This document shows positions 35,016 to 47,109 of a DNA stretch of 64,000 nucleotides, piece by piece. The stretch is taken from contig OX388345.1 of the NCBI GenBank assembly GCA_947579665.1, positions 62,053,454 to 62,117,453 of the forward strand, given 5' to 3'. The translations under genes and the position numbers were made by a program. The notes below the pieces were generated by a model. The model was not told the origin of the DNA, searched no databases, and saw only the letters and a program-made list of their open reading frames with translations. This DNA comes from Sympetrum striolatum (taxonomy: Eukaryota; Arthropoda; Insecta; Odonata; Libellulidae). Position 1 is the stretch's first letter; each line of letters starts with the position of its first letter.

Positions 35016-38000
35016 TTACAGAGGGCCATTTCCTGCTGTTGAGAAAACTTTTTCCAGTATCAAATGCTACAGTTTTCTTCACTGGTAGCCACCAAGTATT
35101 AATATTGAATATACTTTAGCGTAGAATGGTGAATTATTCGCTTTCAAATTTTTAGATATTTTCCGTCAAAGCCACACTTACTCTGTTTAGTTTTGTAAAA
35201 AATATTCGGATGCCTCAGAATGTATGACGGAAGAAAGTTCCGCTCAAGCTTAACCACCCCAGAAAAGGGATTCTAATTTAATTTAGAATGTAAAATGAAG
35301 GAAACAAGATGGAACTTTTTCCACAGGATTTTTAATTTGCTACCGGTTTCAACGGAGAATCGTCATCTTTGGGTCATCTCGCCTGAATCTGTGCATTTCA
35401 TTAATCTAGAATAATTACTACCTTCAACGAAAAATTCAGAACAGATTTTTCCTCAGGATACTAATGAACGACTTCCGATAAATTACTGCTTATGTAGTTG
35501 AGTTTGATCCAGAATAACATGACGGAAATTTACTCGTTCTGGGAAAATTTGCGAATCATCGCATTTAAAAGGGATGGTTAGGGGAGATTGCATCGCAAAT
35601 ATCCGGCGTCGGCGGTTGAAATCTACGGAAAAATCTTGGCCCCACGGCATCGACAGCGTCACTCGGATGCATATTGTTACACGTTCCCTCTTGGAAGCCC
35701 TCATGGTCGGCTCATCTGCCCCCACACCCCCGCATCCCTTCTCGTGTTCCCCGCAGACTGCACGTGTATGGCACGCACGCAAAAAGGGGATTCGACCACG
35801 TCCTCCGTGCGGCACGTGAATGGGGCTCTCGCGTGCTGCGGGATGCGTGCTCCGCGGAGACTAATTAATTACTCCATCGAAAAGGGACGGAAAATGAGGG
35901 CTTTCGCTTATTTTTAGCGCGGTGTTGCGATGCAGCGCGCGTGATACGAGACTTATTGTCAGTGTCATGTGCCAGAGGGGATGTGGAGTCCGAAGGCGAC
36001 TGTTTCGTCTCTCTTGTCTTCGGCTCGTAATTGCTTCGCGGGAACCTTTTCAGTGGCGGAGTATGGAAATGGTTTTTCAGGAAAAATTTCAAAAATGCTT
36101 GTCTAGAGCTCGGGGTGGAGTATCTGCAGCCATGCGACCGCATGCGGTCTTTCGCGGTGTTTTGTGCCTTTCCAGCGCAAGCGTTGTCGCGTTAAATTTA
36201 CGCTTTTAACTCTGTCTCTCTTATGATCCTCGTAGATTTGGATACATTAGAAGTGAGAAACCTTTATGCATCGCAAATCTACATAAGAAACCATTATTCC
36301 GCGTGTGGCACCATTAGGGCTTCACTTCAGTGGGGTATTACCTACACTCCATTATCTTAATATCGACGATGTGAGAAATGAAAAGAATTTAAACTGCAAA
36401 GTAAACCAAAGAATAATATGTTAAATTTTCTTTTCCCTATCATTGACGAGGCTGAAACACGAAATAATAAGCCATTAATAGGCCGTAGATGAAACCATAA
36501 GGTCTGCATTTTTGTGGGGTATTGCTCAAACTCCAATAGCTTAACATCGACGAAGTAGGATATTAAAAAAATAACCACTAAGTAAACCAAATATAAGTGT
36601 AATATTTTCCATTGTATTTTCACTAGATGCCATTAGCTATGATAAAAGAAATAATATAAGTTTCTGAGGTAAGAAAAAAATGAATATAAGACGCACTTAA
36701 ACTTTGAAAATGTTACTGACTGCATGCATGTTGCACGTTACCCACCTCTAGAATTAATAGAGCACAATTTAAATTACTCTGACATAAAAAAGGACCATTA
36801 GATTGAAATGCAAAAGGGAAGAGAGTGAAAGAAATAAATAGCAAAAAATAAAGAATTATAGGTAAGATTCAATGAGTCGAAAGACAAAGTAGTGACTCAC
36901 TTTTTCGATAGATGCAGTCCGCAAAGCAAACCACGGTGGCCTGCAAGGAAGTCTCCTGCAGAATGTAAATGAGGAACTGTGAAGGAAAGCAGACAGGGAA
37001 CGATGGTTTTGTTTGGAGTTTGGTTCCTCTTAGCTGTCAATTGTAAGCCACATGTGGTATTCATGAATGGAATTTTGATTTCGGAAGGCATTGTAATCCA
37101 CGACGAGTATTATCTCCACGCTAAACCTACTTACTGCGAGGGGTTTTCTGAAACAATAGCTCTTGGAGAGAGTCATTCTGGTTCAGAATTCTCGGATAAC
37201 GTGAGAGTTAAGGGCAAATTAACGTATCGTGTCGTTTCCACTCTACCTGTCGAGCAGTGTGTGGTGGTCTGCGTTTCATAGCTAAGATGAAAAAGAATTA
37301 ATGCATTTTGTGACTCCGTGAGCGAGTGAATGCTAATTCGAGGAGAAGTTCGGAGGGCTAATTCTTGTCGGATGGGAGACACCTAAATCTTCATTCATGA
37401 CATTACGGAAAGGAAACAATGAAAACAGTTATTGAGTTTTTGACTCACGCTGCTAATTCACGAAAAATGTACATGGATATAAAAACTATCGCCTTGAAAA
37501 CTTCCAAATAGTAGTTACTTCATTCAAAGAATGGATTCATTAAAACGTCTGAAAACTCTAGACTTTCTTAGATAGATTATTGTTTGCTCTAAAGGAAGCT
37601 GGTATTAAATTTTGACTTATCTGAATTGATTCTGTATCCGTATTATATTAAAAAAGAAGGAGCGGAGGTATTTTGTTTGCCTGAGTTTATTAATTGGCTA
37701 GATCGCTGTTACGCTAACTCAGATATTCAAGGATGAAAAAATTGCCGAAACTTAGTGTCGTTTATTAATTATTTTAACATTATTATTTTTAAATGAATAC
37801 CATATATTAATTGGAAGTTGATACAATAAGTGATACTTCAACATTTTAAAATAACTTAAATGTTTTGTGACTAGTGGATTTGATTAGTATCTTAGAAAAT
37901 TTTGATGTTGACAGGATACAAAAGAATATTGACCTTTTTAGGCGTTATACGTGTCTTTTGGCGTAATTGTAGTTATGTTTTGACATCTTTTCTGCTGATG

Positions 38001-38668
38001 CTCTAGTTGGAATATGTACTAACAAGAGTTTAAAGAATAACATTATTTTAAAAATTAGAGTAGTCAATTGGAAAGCATTCAGCAGTTAAAAGGTTGATAT
38101 AAGTAAACTATAAAATGAGTAATATATTATTATTATTATATACGGCGATTTCGTTCGTTTTCACAGATGTTATGCTCTTTTTAGCTTTCGCAATATTTCG
38201 CCATGGTATGATTGCGACATCTCTCTTGATTACAACGGTATTGCTTGGTATCATCCAGTGATATCCAGTCAAACGCTTATTGCATCTCATCCTAGTTAAT
38301 AAACCCGTTAACATACGTTGTGAACACATTGCGTTAACTTTCGCTGGATTGTCCTTCCATATATGTCTCCGTATCTTATTAGCAACGACTACTTGCTATG
38401 GGGCACTCAAATCGAGTTAGTTTATCTTCGTAATAGAGTTGAAAATGAGGCTATCGGGAGCGTAACGAGAGAACGACTTTCCTCTAAGCAGCCATACATT
38501 TCTGCGGAAGCCATATGATCCTAAATCCAAGTAATGTCACGAAGCCCGGTGAAATAGGGGAGTTTATATACTCATGTACGTTTGCTTGCGTTTTTAATTC
38601 GGGATTGTTTACACTCGTTGTGACTAATTATTACAGCAGTCTCTTCTGAAGGCTCAATACAATCTTTC
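35016..38668. other. Non-coding stretch with a CpG-rich patch at 35.6-36.2 kb
   Basis: The patch at about 35560-36200 is open in several frames on both strands and contains two CACGTG E-boxes 53 bp apart (near 35762 and 35815). An acceptor-like pyrimidine tract ends at CCCCGCAG near 35756 with no matching donor. At 37003-37050 a short frame begins with a signal-peptide-like stretch (MVLFGVWFLLAVNC) and then meets a GTAAGC; this is only suggestive. Confidence 0.4.
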
Positions 38669-39580
38669 GGATGAAACGTCAGCTGGAGGGAAATTTTATG
38701 AAGGAATTGTACCTAAAAGGTATTAGTTTAGCTTATTTTTATTATTACGTTAAATCTGCAGTTAGGTATACACCAGGTGGCAGAGTTTGGTATCATAGAA
38801 TTACGTCCATTAATACAAGTAATAGTTATACATATTACAACAGAAAAGGGCGAGAAGTAAAATAAAAGACACATCTAAAATACATCACTTATTCAATCCT
38901 TATACTTTCAATACCTACAAATGCCAACACTAAAATTCAGTCAAGGTCAATCCAGGTGAAATACATACGAGAATCGTATATAGGAGAAACAATATACATG
39001 ACACATGCATAAGAAACACAGCATTACATATAAGACACAAAAAAATTAAATAAATACTTTCCTATAGTATTATTTGTGTCTGAGCCGTTCCTCTATTCTT
39101 CATCGAAACGTTACCGTACTTGGGAAGTGGTTAATAAAATATTAATTCAGTAATTTCTGTGAAATTGATTCCATTCCTTTGATTTCTTCTAAAGAGCGCC
39201 TTATATTTCCTTGCAATTCAAGAAAGTACGTGATGCTATTTGATTTTTCTTATGGTTAAGATAATTTTATATTAAAGAGGATTTATATTAAGTGAAGTCT
39301 AGAAGTTGATGCATCCTTGCTCAATGTAAACTTGCCAATGAAACGTCAACTGGAGGGGAATTATAAAATGAAATTATTTTACTCACAAGATATTAGTTTT
39401 GCTACCTTTCTAATTTTCTGCAATTCAAGCACTCCATGCGACCTAATTATTTGTTTGGATTTCGCGATGTTATTCGATTCATCCTGGATGTGTGTTACGG
39501 ATTAAACAATCTTGGATTATGGAGGAGGATTTATATGAAGTGAGGTTTCTAAGTTGAGGCATCCTCAGGGGGTGAGCCAC
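38669..39580 (+). repeat. Degenerate ~211-bp tandem repeat, interrupted
   Basis: Segments ATGAAACGTCARCTGGAGGG (38670 and 39338), GCAATTCAAG (39212 and 39420) and GAGGATTTATAT-AAGTGA (39278 and 39521) recur in order. Where uninterrupted the spacing is 211 bp or slightly more. The first and second copies of the first motif are 668 bp apart because a ~455-bp block carrying the dispersed module at 38746-39145 lies between. About two and a half units survive, strongly diverged. Confidence 0.65.
38746..39145 (+). mobile_element. Dispersed ~400-bp module, copy 1
   Basis: This matches 62951-63375 in the same orientation, roughly 75 percent by eye. Shared landmarks in order are TATACACCAGGTGGCAGAGTT, ACATATTACAAC-GAAAA, CAATACTCACAAATGC-like, TTCAGTCAAGGT-AATCCAGG, ATATAAGACACAAAA and TCGAAACGTTAC-GTACTTG. 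It interrupts a tandem repeat, so it behaves as an insertion. There is no coding frame, no tRNA-like promoter and no clear terminal repeat of its own. The family is not recognised. Confidence 0.75.
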
Positions 39581-41586
39581 AGTTATCCATGAAAATAGAT
39601 TTGCAGATGTTCATATTGAACATGCGATAGGAGATTGCATGTGTTTACTCAAGCCTCCATATAAGGTGAAGCCCCAAATGACCTGAATCGTACGATGTAG
39701 CAATAAAGATCGGGCAGAATGTCATTCTCCTTTATTACTGCCATGTGTTTCACGAAATGTGGGTCTGCTACAGCCTAAGGCAATAATGTGCTTGAATGAT
39801 GGTCTTCAGTTGCACCGTAATCTCCTCCCATCAGTTTTACAGCTTATTTCTAGGCGACGACAGTAACACAAATTATGTGTGCATAGATGGGGAAGTAATT
39901 ACGTCATATTGTAAGAGCCAAGGATAACTTTGAGCCTTAGGAAAAGAGAGTTATTGCCCTGGAATTGAATTATCAACATAAATAACATGCACGCATATAA
40001 AATAAGAAAAGGTGATGATAGTTATTTCATCATTTGGTTTGATTAGCTTATTTTTGTCTTAGATAGCTGACTCATAATACATTCTTTTTAGTATTCTTGG
40101 TAAACTGAACAACAGTTGTGCCGATAAGGAACTACTTATTTCATAAAAACATTCTCAATGACTCTTGTAACGGTAAATTAGATTATACTTGCAGTATATC
40201 AAGATCCAAATAGGCTCGCCGATTTTAAAGTGTCTAGAAATTCCGTTGTAGCAATTTTCATGGCATATATTCTTTATCATATGTAGTTTAGAAAATCACT
40301 TAAATTTCTAAGCCAATATATTTTCCTCAAATATGTCTAAGCTGATAGAAACAGATTTTTTCAAAGAGAAGTCATATATTTAGAAAAGATTGAAGGCCTT
40401 TACTCCTTTATAATACATGTCTGCCCAACATTAAAAAAAAAATTAAGATGATGTCATGGCATTAAAAATTCCTCGTTGAATATTATTCCATGTAAAATTT
40501 ATTCTCTTATATTATTTTTTAACGCAAACATTCAAAAACATAATACCTGATGACATCTAAAACAAATCGTTTAATCATATTTCATGTTATCTTTAGCGAA
40601 TATCAAATTTTGGTAATTTAATTTGCAGCCCATGAATAACTTTCGTAAAATAATCAGAAAGTATTAGTTAGTAGGTGGTTCAAAATAATCATTGAACCGG
40701 GATCGTTGCTGATATATTTCATAAAAACCGAACCGTAGCAACAGATTCGAGCAGTTAACCTGAACTGAACCCATAAATTCCCCGATTCCTAACTCATGAG
40801 TTTAAGGCGTTCCAAGATAAATGGCACATTGGTACCCGCAAGAATAATGACAGCCATGCCTTATGGCTCCGTAAATAACTCTGTCGGGAAGATCAAAAAG
40901 CAACAGGTACGCTCATTTTCATCGATTTATCGCCTCACCCACTCAATGGCGAAATAAAACTATCGGAGGTGGACGCTTTTATCGGGAGTATCGATTTATG
41001 GAGATGAGGTCGAAGCACGATTTTCTCTCTTCGGGAGCGAAGCTGTTAATTGAGCTATGGTTCGAAAGATGTTAGCGATACGCGACGGGCAAGTATGGAA
41101 TTTTTGAAGCCATCCGTCAAACAGCAGGAGGCAATAGAATAGGGGTATAGGGGAACTATCTCCGTCAGAAGGATATGTATAGAAACATCAGGCCACTTGT
41201 GAAACCATAGGGCAGTCACGATGAAGGTGTTGAATAATACAGTTTTCATATAAACTAAATAAATGAGAAACACTTAGTAACTTCCTCAGAAATATTTTGA
41301 ATGGTTTCATTGGTACATCAACATTATCAGGCGGATGATGGCTTGATGATTGCATGATGATGTCGATGCATTGATGAAAGTAGTCGCCATTAAAATTATT
41401 TCTTTGGAAGTCACTGAGTGTTTTTTGTTTATAAAGTATGGCTCTCATCCACAAAGTTGAAGTTGATCAGTTTCCATACATACATACAGTTTTCATACAA
41501 TTTATTCCATACTTATGTGGATATAGTCTTAATCCTTATGTGGATCAGTAAATGTATTATAAGGATTATGCGGATCAGTAAAAGTT
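39581..41586. other. Non-coding stretch
   Basis: No exon or repeat recognised. A GC-richer interval at about 40780-41050 contains two ATCGATTTAT motifs (near 40920 and 40988). Confidence 0.45.
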
Positions 41587-42110
41587 TAATAATAATAATA
41601 GAGTTTATTGTTTTGTGGCTAGCCACCAAAAACAAAATTGGATTGGAAAATTTTACATAAATCGCAGTGAGCGAATGTAATAATATTACAAAACCGAAAA
41701 TAAATGCAATTTTTTCAAACATAGAGGTTCCGGTTCAATTACAAAGTTACTAAACAAACTTAAACGTACTAAATATACATATTTATTTCCATTACATAAT
41801 TTTGATACACTATTTTGAATGCGTTTACATTTTTGCTTGCTTTTATTGGAAGAGGCATAGAATTCCATAATTTTATAGCTGAGACTGAAAATGATTTCTC
41901 ATATAAAACGGATTTGTAAGGAGGGCAGAAGTGATCTTGGGTGTAATTTCTTAATTTTTTATGCTGTCTGTATTGATTCATTTATGGAACTGATTCAAAA
42001 GATACTCCGGTCTGTTATGAATTTTATTTGTAAAAATTTTGTTTCATTCGACATTTTCATCGCCTTGTCGAAATTTCACCAAGTGACAACCTCCTCATGA
42101 ATGTTTTAAG
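41587..42110 (-). mobile_element. 3' end of a 5'-truncated non-LTR retrotransposon
   Basis: On the minus strand a C-terminal ORF2 fragment ends at 41769, followed by a ~180-bp 3'UTR and a TAA repeat at 41587-41600. Coding sequence further upstream continues in another frame towards 42110, so the copy is frameshifted and dead. Just beyond its 3' end lie two or three imperfect ~28-bp direct repeats (41512-41586) with the shared core TATG-GGATCAGTAAA, perhaps target-site related. Confidence 0.7.
41769..41981 (-). pseudogene. C-terminal fragment of a non-LTR reverse transcriptase
   Basis: Seventy codons remain. Key segments are RNYTQDHFCPPYKSVLYEKSF, then SVSAIKLWNSMPLPIKASKN and NAFKIVYQNYVM. 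The pattern 'LYEKSFSVSAIKLWNSLP-IK' is the usual C-terminus of CR1/Jockey-type ORF2 proteins. No catalytic domain is present and the start at 41981 is only where the frame opens. It is related in motif to the fragments at 9.5 and 11.6 kb but differs too much for all to be one family. Confidence 0.75.
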
Positions 42111-42181
42111 GCATTTAACTTGAGGGAAGTCTAAATTTGATATCTCGTCTCCAAAACTGCACTTGAGATAAATGCTGGAGT

Positions 42182-42245
42182 GCTCTACCTTTCGGTAGGT
42201 TCACGTGCATCAATGGCGTAATAAACTCCATCTCCTTCACTTCCT
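42182..42245 (-). repeat. Hairpin-ended dispersed repeat, copy B
   Basis: Minus-strand copy of the family at 5635-5702 and 52054-52118. It begins GGAAGTGAAGGAGATGG and ends CTACCGAAAGGTAGAGC, a perfect 5-bp stem closed by GAAA. Confidence 0.65.
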
Positions 42246-42639
42246 GGTAGTTTACCCCGCGCTTTAAGTCACCCAAAATCTTTTGTCTTATCCTTCCTCA
42301 TTTTTTCCCCAAAGAATTTAATTTACATATGAACCGAAAGGGAACATTTTCAACTGTGCATATTTATTTTTGATATGATTAAAGAGGAATGAGATAGCTT
42401 AAATGTTTGAGTTTGTTGAACAAAGTTCGTAAAAGACCGCATTCATAGCCTCAAGCGCCAGACCGCAGATTTTCTTCCTCGGGTTAAGAATAATCCGGAC
42501 GGAGGCGTTCTTGAAAAATCTGATTTAATTCGCTTTTCAAACTTTTATTGCTGTAACCCGATGTAAGACCTCCATTTTGCCAGAAGACCTACTAAGTTTT
42601 GCGCGTAACAAAACTCTTTATTTCACTACTTTCTGGAAC
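42246..42639. other. Non-coding spacer
   Basis: Sequence between the hairpin repeat and the MITE, with no recognised feature. Confidence 0.5.
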
Positions 42640-43286
42640 TTAACCCTTAAAGGTCCAACCTTTTTTTTGGTTACTCCATGGACCAAGGGAGGGTTAAACA
42701 TTGTCCACTTGTTTTTTTCGATAAAATAACAATGAAACAATTTATCTTCAGCAATTGCCTTCTTAGATTTTTAAAAACTTCTTACAATGATTTTTGTTGC
42801 TAAATATTGTACATCCTACTGCGATAAAAAATAATGAAATTTTTATTTTAAAAAACTTATCAAAGACGAGGGTATGATAAAGCTTCTTCTCAATGGTACC
42901 GGCTTTAAAGCTGTAATTCGGAAAAAAGTTTGCAAATCACCGTTAGTTATCCTTTTAAATCAACAACAAGGTATAATTTAAAAAAAATATTAAATTATTA
43001 AAATTAATTAAAAACTATTTTTCAAAATATATGATTCCATTTGGTTCAAAAATATGTCGCAAGTTGGACCAAGGGAGAGTCATTTTGTGTCCACCGCCTA
43101 TTTCAGCTCTCATTACATTGCTTAAAAAACACGTACAAAATGCATCAACATACAGTTATCTTTAACAACCTATACTTGTCAATTTAATGAAGTTATAAGA
43201 CCGTAAAACACGATTAAGTTCTTAAAATATTGAAAAAGAAAAGTTGTGGACATTTTTTAGCCATCCCTTGGTCCTTTAAGGGTTAA
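42640..43286. mobile_element. TTAA-flanked MITE, piggyBac-like
   Basis: The element (42644-43282, ~639 bp) is bounded by TTAA on both sides and by terminal inverted repeats CCCTTAAAGGTCCAA (left) and, inverted, CCCTTAAAGGACCAA (right). A TTAA target and CCC-starting ends are the hallmarks of piggyBac-type transposons. The interior is AT-rich without a transposase frame, so it is non-autonomous. A 29-bp motif, GGACCAAGGGA-then-TGTCCAC, occurs three times: 42680-42708 (plus), 43066-43094 (plus) and 43246-43274 (minus, overlapping the right end). Confidence 0.8.
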
Positions 43287-45113
43287 GCCAGCAATTTAAC
43301 GAGGAATCTCAATGTTTGGAAAGTTTCATTTATTTCACTGTTTAAAACGATCTTCCCTATGTTTGAAAATTTTCACATTTTTAGTTAATGCTAATTTACA
43401 AAACCACTATTTTTGGTGGACATTATCCTGCCAAGGGATATAGGGCGGATGAGTTGGTTGACCTTATTTTTTCCACATATATCTCTTGTTTTTCATACGT
43501 TTTATTGATATTTCACGCCCTGCCGAAGGATCAGGGTCAACAGTTAGGAAAACGCTTCCTCAATCCTTAACAGTTGGCAGTGAAAAAAGTTTTTGCCTCA
43601 AATTTCGTGAATTAAGTATGGTTTCTCATTTAATTAACATAACTATTTTACCCTCACGGTTACTCCAATTCTGCGTGAATCGGCAGGTGTGTATTTCAAG
43701 GGAACGCATTGTAATTTTGAAGAAAATACAGAAATCGCTGAGATATTAACACTTATGAACCCAAGAAAGCTAATGGCGATACGGAAGTTAGTTTTATATC
43801 GGTTCCGAGTTTTTGAACGCGAATTTAGTAATCATCAACGCACGATTCTAGATATAAATATATTTCGCACGTGCAGGAAGTTTATATTTATCCCTTTCGA
43901 TTCTCATGTAAATGTGAAATCGAGGAGAAAATAACGTTGCGGAAGCGGCGAGGAAAAAGTCAGCAACACAGACTATTTCACTCTAATTTGAGTTAACGGT
44001 GATCAATTTTTTCTTATCAAGACAATATTTACGAGCAAATCCGAAGCTTTACATTTCATATTTGAAATATGTGCCCTCTGAATTTGGGGCAGCAGGTGTG
44101 CTACCCAGTTATTAATTAGAATTTTAATTTATTCCTGGCAGGAAAATAATTACCGCAAATCCTTATTTCTCACCAGTTCTTCACAATTTCAATTTATATA
44201 ATTTTATCATATAAAAAAACTTTAACAAATCTCATTTTGCTATCGATAACGGAATGAATCAATTTATCAATCTAAGTAATGTTTCAATATACTACTTGTA
44301 TTCTACAGATATTGGGAGAACAAAAATTAAATTAACCAATAACCCCTACGCCAAAGAAATTTATTTTTGTTCCTTCCTCAAGAAGAATATCTTGTAGAAT
44401 TTCTACGTTCTTAACGTTACAAGTACTATTATTACCATGAGCTCCTTAGAATAGTTAGGGAATCAATATAAGCGCGTTTCAAGAAGCTTGCCGTCGAAGA
44501 TTCAACCTTTGAATAATATCTAAGAAATCTTTCTCAGATGTTCTCCCTATTGAAATGCTCCAGCACCTTTGCTTAACATCGGAACTGAGAGCCTAATTAA
44601 CACTAGAGAGTCCCTAATTAGAGTCTTGCTCCTCTACTGCCAATCTTCATTACCTCCGTTTCCGTATATAGACTACAGCTGGAAGAAATAAGTAGAATTA
44701 GCCCATGCGCTAGAGGTGCTTGTTTGCACTTGTTTTTTGTCTTTTAAATTACAACATGGCCGCATTGATTAGGACTAAATCTCATCTATTTTCAGTATAG
44801 TGAAATGCTTTAATTTTCAACATAAGCCATGGAATAGAAAAAAATTTAAAACCTCTACTGTGCCACAAATATTTAAAATTCATTTTTCTATTTAAAGTTA
44901 CCATGAAAACAAACCTAATACAGTATATTTCATTCTAATTCATGAATGAGTATGGCTTTATCATTGAATACTATTTTTTGATTTGCAGCTTCATTGTAAC
45001 GCTTTATGTCTTGTTATTTCTTCATCGAACATATATTTCAGTTAGTTAGAAGGAAACAATGATTTTCACAAAAAATATTTATTTATATTTACAAAGTTTC
45101 TAAGACTTTCGTT
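43287..45113. other. Non-coding stretch
   Basis: No exon or repeat recognised. Several frames of 60-90 codons between 43388 and 43934 overlap on the plus strand without recognisable domains or splice sites. Confidence 0.45.
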
Positions 45114-45191
45114 AACAAGTTGACATCTTCTAGGATTCATATTCAGAGGCATCAAAGAATTAACATAATCATCTGAAGATGTCAACTCGTT
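45114..45191. repeat. Inverted repeat, 17-bp arms with 44-bp loop
   Basis: AACAAGTTGACATCTTC at 45114-45130 pairs with its complement at 45175-45191 at 16 of 17 positions. It may be the end of a decayed element or a structured RNA. Confidence 0.6.
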
Positions 45192-47109
45192 CAGGAAATT
45201 GGTCGTAGGTATTTAAATTGCCTTGTGGAAATTACTATATGCTGTGAAATTTCAATAAGTCACGCTTAAGCACATTATTTTTGTTAGAAAGACTGTACGA
45301 TTTTTGTATGTCAAAACGCAATTAATGAAACCTCAATTGGTTGCAATTTCCTCGTAATTGAATGCGTGTAGCATATCCAGGGTCTTGTAGGATGTTGTCC
45401 GGTACTTAACTCCGCAAACATGAGTTCTACCTCCATTTAGCGGTTACCCTGCCTACATTACATTATTGCTTGGTTAGTGCTCATTTGTATCTATAGAAGC
45501 AATTTCAAAAGACAAACTTACCCACATATGAACCATAAATTCCGGGGGTATATGCTGCTTAAATAGTAACTTGAAAATGACTTTCTTTCATTTGATATTT
45601 TTTTCTTGGAAATTTACCTTTTTATGATGTCTGATTTTATCCTCTCTAATCTTTGCATAAACCAAAGACTAGATAGCTGGAGATACTCTTTTCTTAATAG
45701 AACTATTGAGGAATGAAAGTCTACCTGCAGAAGTCTTCGAACCTATCCCAAAAAATATCTAATGTGTTAGTAATCTGATTAATAAAACAAATAATTTGAA
45801 AAATGAGCCAGCTGGTAACGAAATGTAAGATAGGTAGGGGATCACCTGGTAGGGTAATGTATGTACGGTGGGGACCTCGTGGGCTCCGTGGGGTGTGCTA
45901 TAAAAAAGTAAATAAATTCTAGAGAAAGAGAAACCAATTTTACTATAGTCTGTTATTATTTCACATATTCGCAATCGCCTACATATAAGTATTTTGCATA
46001 ACGTCATACTGTTATTGTTATTAAATTTACTACTATTATGTTAATATTATATGTTCTATTACTTTGCTCTATTAACATTCACGTCTGACATGTGACAAGC
46101 TAGATAATTTATGAAAACCCTCTGTGCCTGTTTCCTTGCAAGGTTTCTACTTTTTTCCTAAGTGACTTACGCGTTTTTGTAGACCCACAAAATATTTCCT
46201 CTTTTGCCTTTTTCGTAAAAGCTCTTCCTTGAAATAATTATTTACGTAAGGTTAAATATAATAAGGGACTCATGTCTTAATCTCTCCCTGAAATAAAGTC
46301 ATTATTTTGCACATTCGGTTCGAGCTTTCGGATTAGCGCTCGCTGTATGATGCTAATAAAGGGAAGTTTGCAGATGTCTCTTCGTTATTATGAGTCTCGA
46401 AAGCATAAAATCATATTGCCCTGGCACTTGTTCCACTCGTATTACACCCTTGGAAATCACATCGAGACGTTGTATACGGCAGGCAACTAATTAAGCCCCG
46501 GAATAACCTTGACCCTGAGGGGATTCGGCGAAACTATTCCAGACTCCGAAAATTTCCCATCAAAGCGGAGAAATTGTCTCGTAACGAGCGGGAGATGGAC
46601 CGGAAATGACGTCCGCTTGGCAATTTCCATCCCGTTTACGTGATTAGGAAATTCTAGGCGTGGGTCCGTCGCAGTTGGGGAATACGATATGTCCATCGGG
46701 AACTTCCTTAGGAGGAAGTGGTCTTAGAGGAGTCCATCCTGCGGAAAAGTAAACTGGGTCGCCCCGGCCTAACGGCCTCTGTCTTGTCACTCGATATTTC
46801 CGCCGCCCCCTCACCAAGGGGCAGGAGGGGGCGGAGAATAATGGATCGGGGGAATAAATGAATGCCTAAACAAATGCATTGATGGACCGCGCGGAAGGTG
46901 GGCCTTCCGTGTCACGGTACTTCCTTTCTTTTTTTTCGTATTAATATTCCATATGTGTCAGAACACGTGTGCGAGTCCGTGGTATGTTTTCAAAGGCGTA
47001 GTGCGGGGGTCCGCTGCCGGTGTGCCGCAAGATTGCTTTTGGTTTGTCTTGAAACATCGACAGAATTCAATGGTGTATACGCAACAGTGAAGTATTATAT
47101 TAATTTCAA
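45192..47109. other. Non-coding stretch with a GC-rich patch at 46.5-47.0 kb
   Basis: The patch holds a GC-rich inverted repeat at 46803-46834 and open frames on both strands without domains. The minus frame at 46487-46696 is preceded by an acceptor-like TTACTTTTCCGCAG (near 46740), but no donor ends it convincingly. Confidence 0.4.
46803..46834. repeat. GC-rich stem with GC boxes
   Basis: CCGCCCCCTC and GAGGGGGCGG are perfect 10-bp inverted arms separated by 12 bases. Each arm contains a GC-box (GGGGCGG) core, so this could be a paired Sp/KLF binding site in a GC island. Confidence 0.55.

Noticed and set aside
37003..37050. Signal-peptide-like start followed by GTAAGC
   Set aside because: Short hydrophobic runs are common by chance; the donor match is only partial and no upstream promoter is seen.
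39070..39115. Hammerhead-ribozyme-like pieces (CTGA ... GAAAC) in the dispersed module
   Set aside because: The CTGANGA core is not intact in either copy and the stems do not pair.
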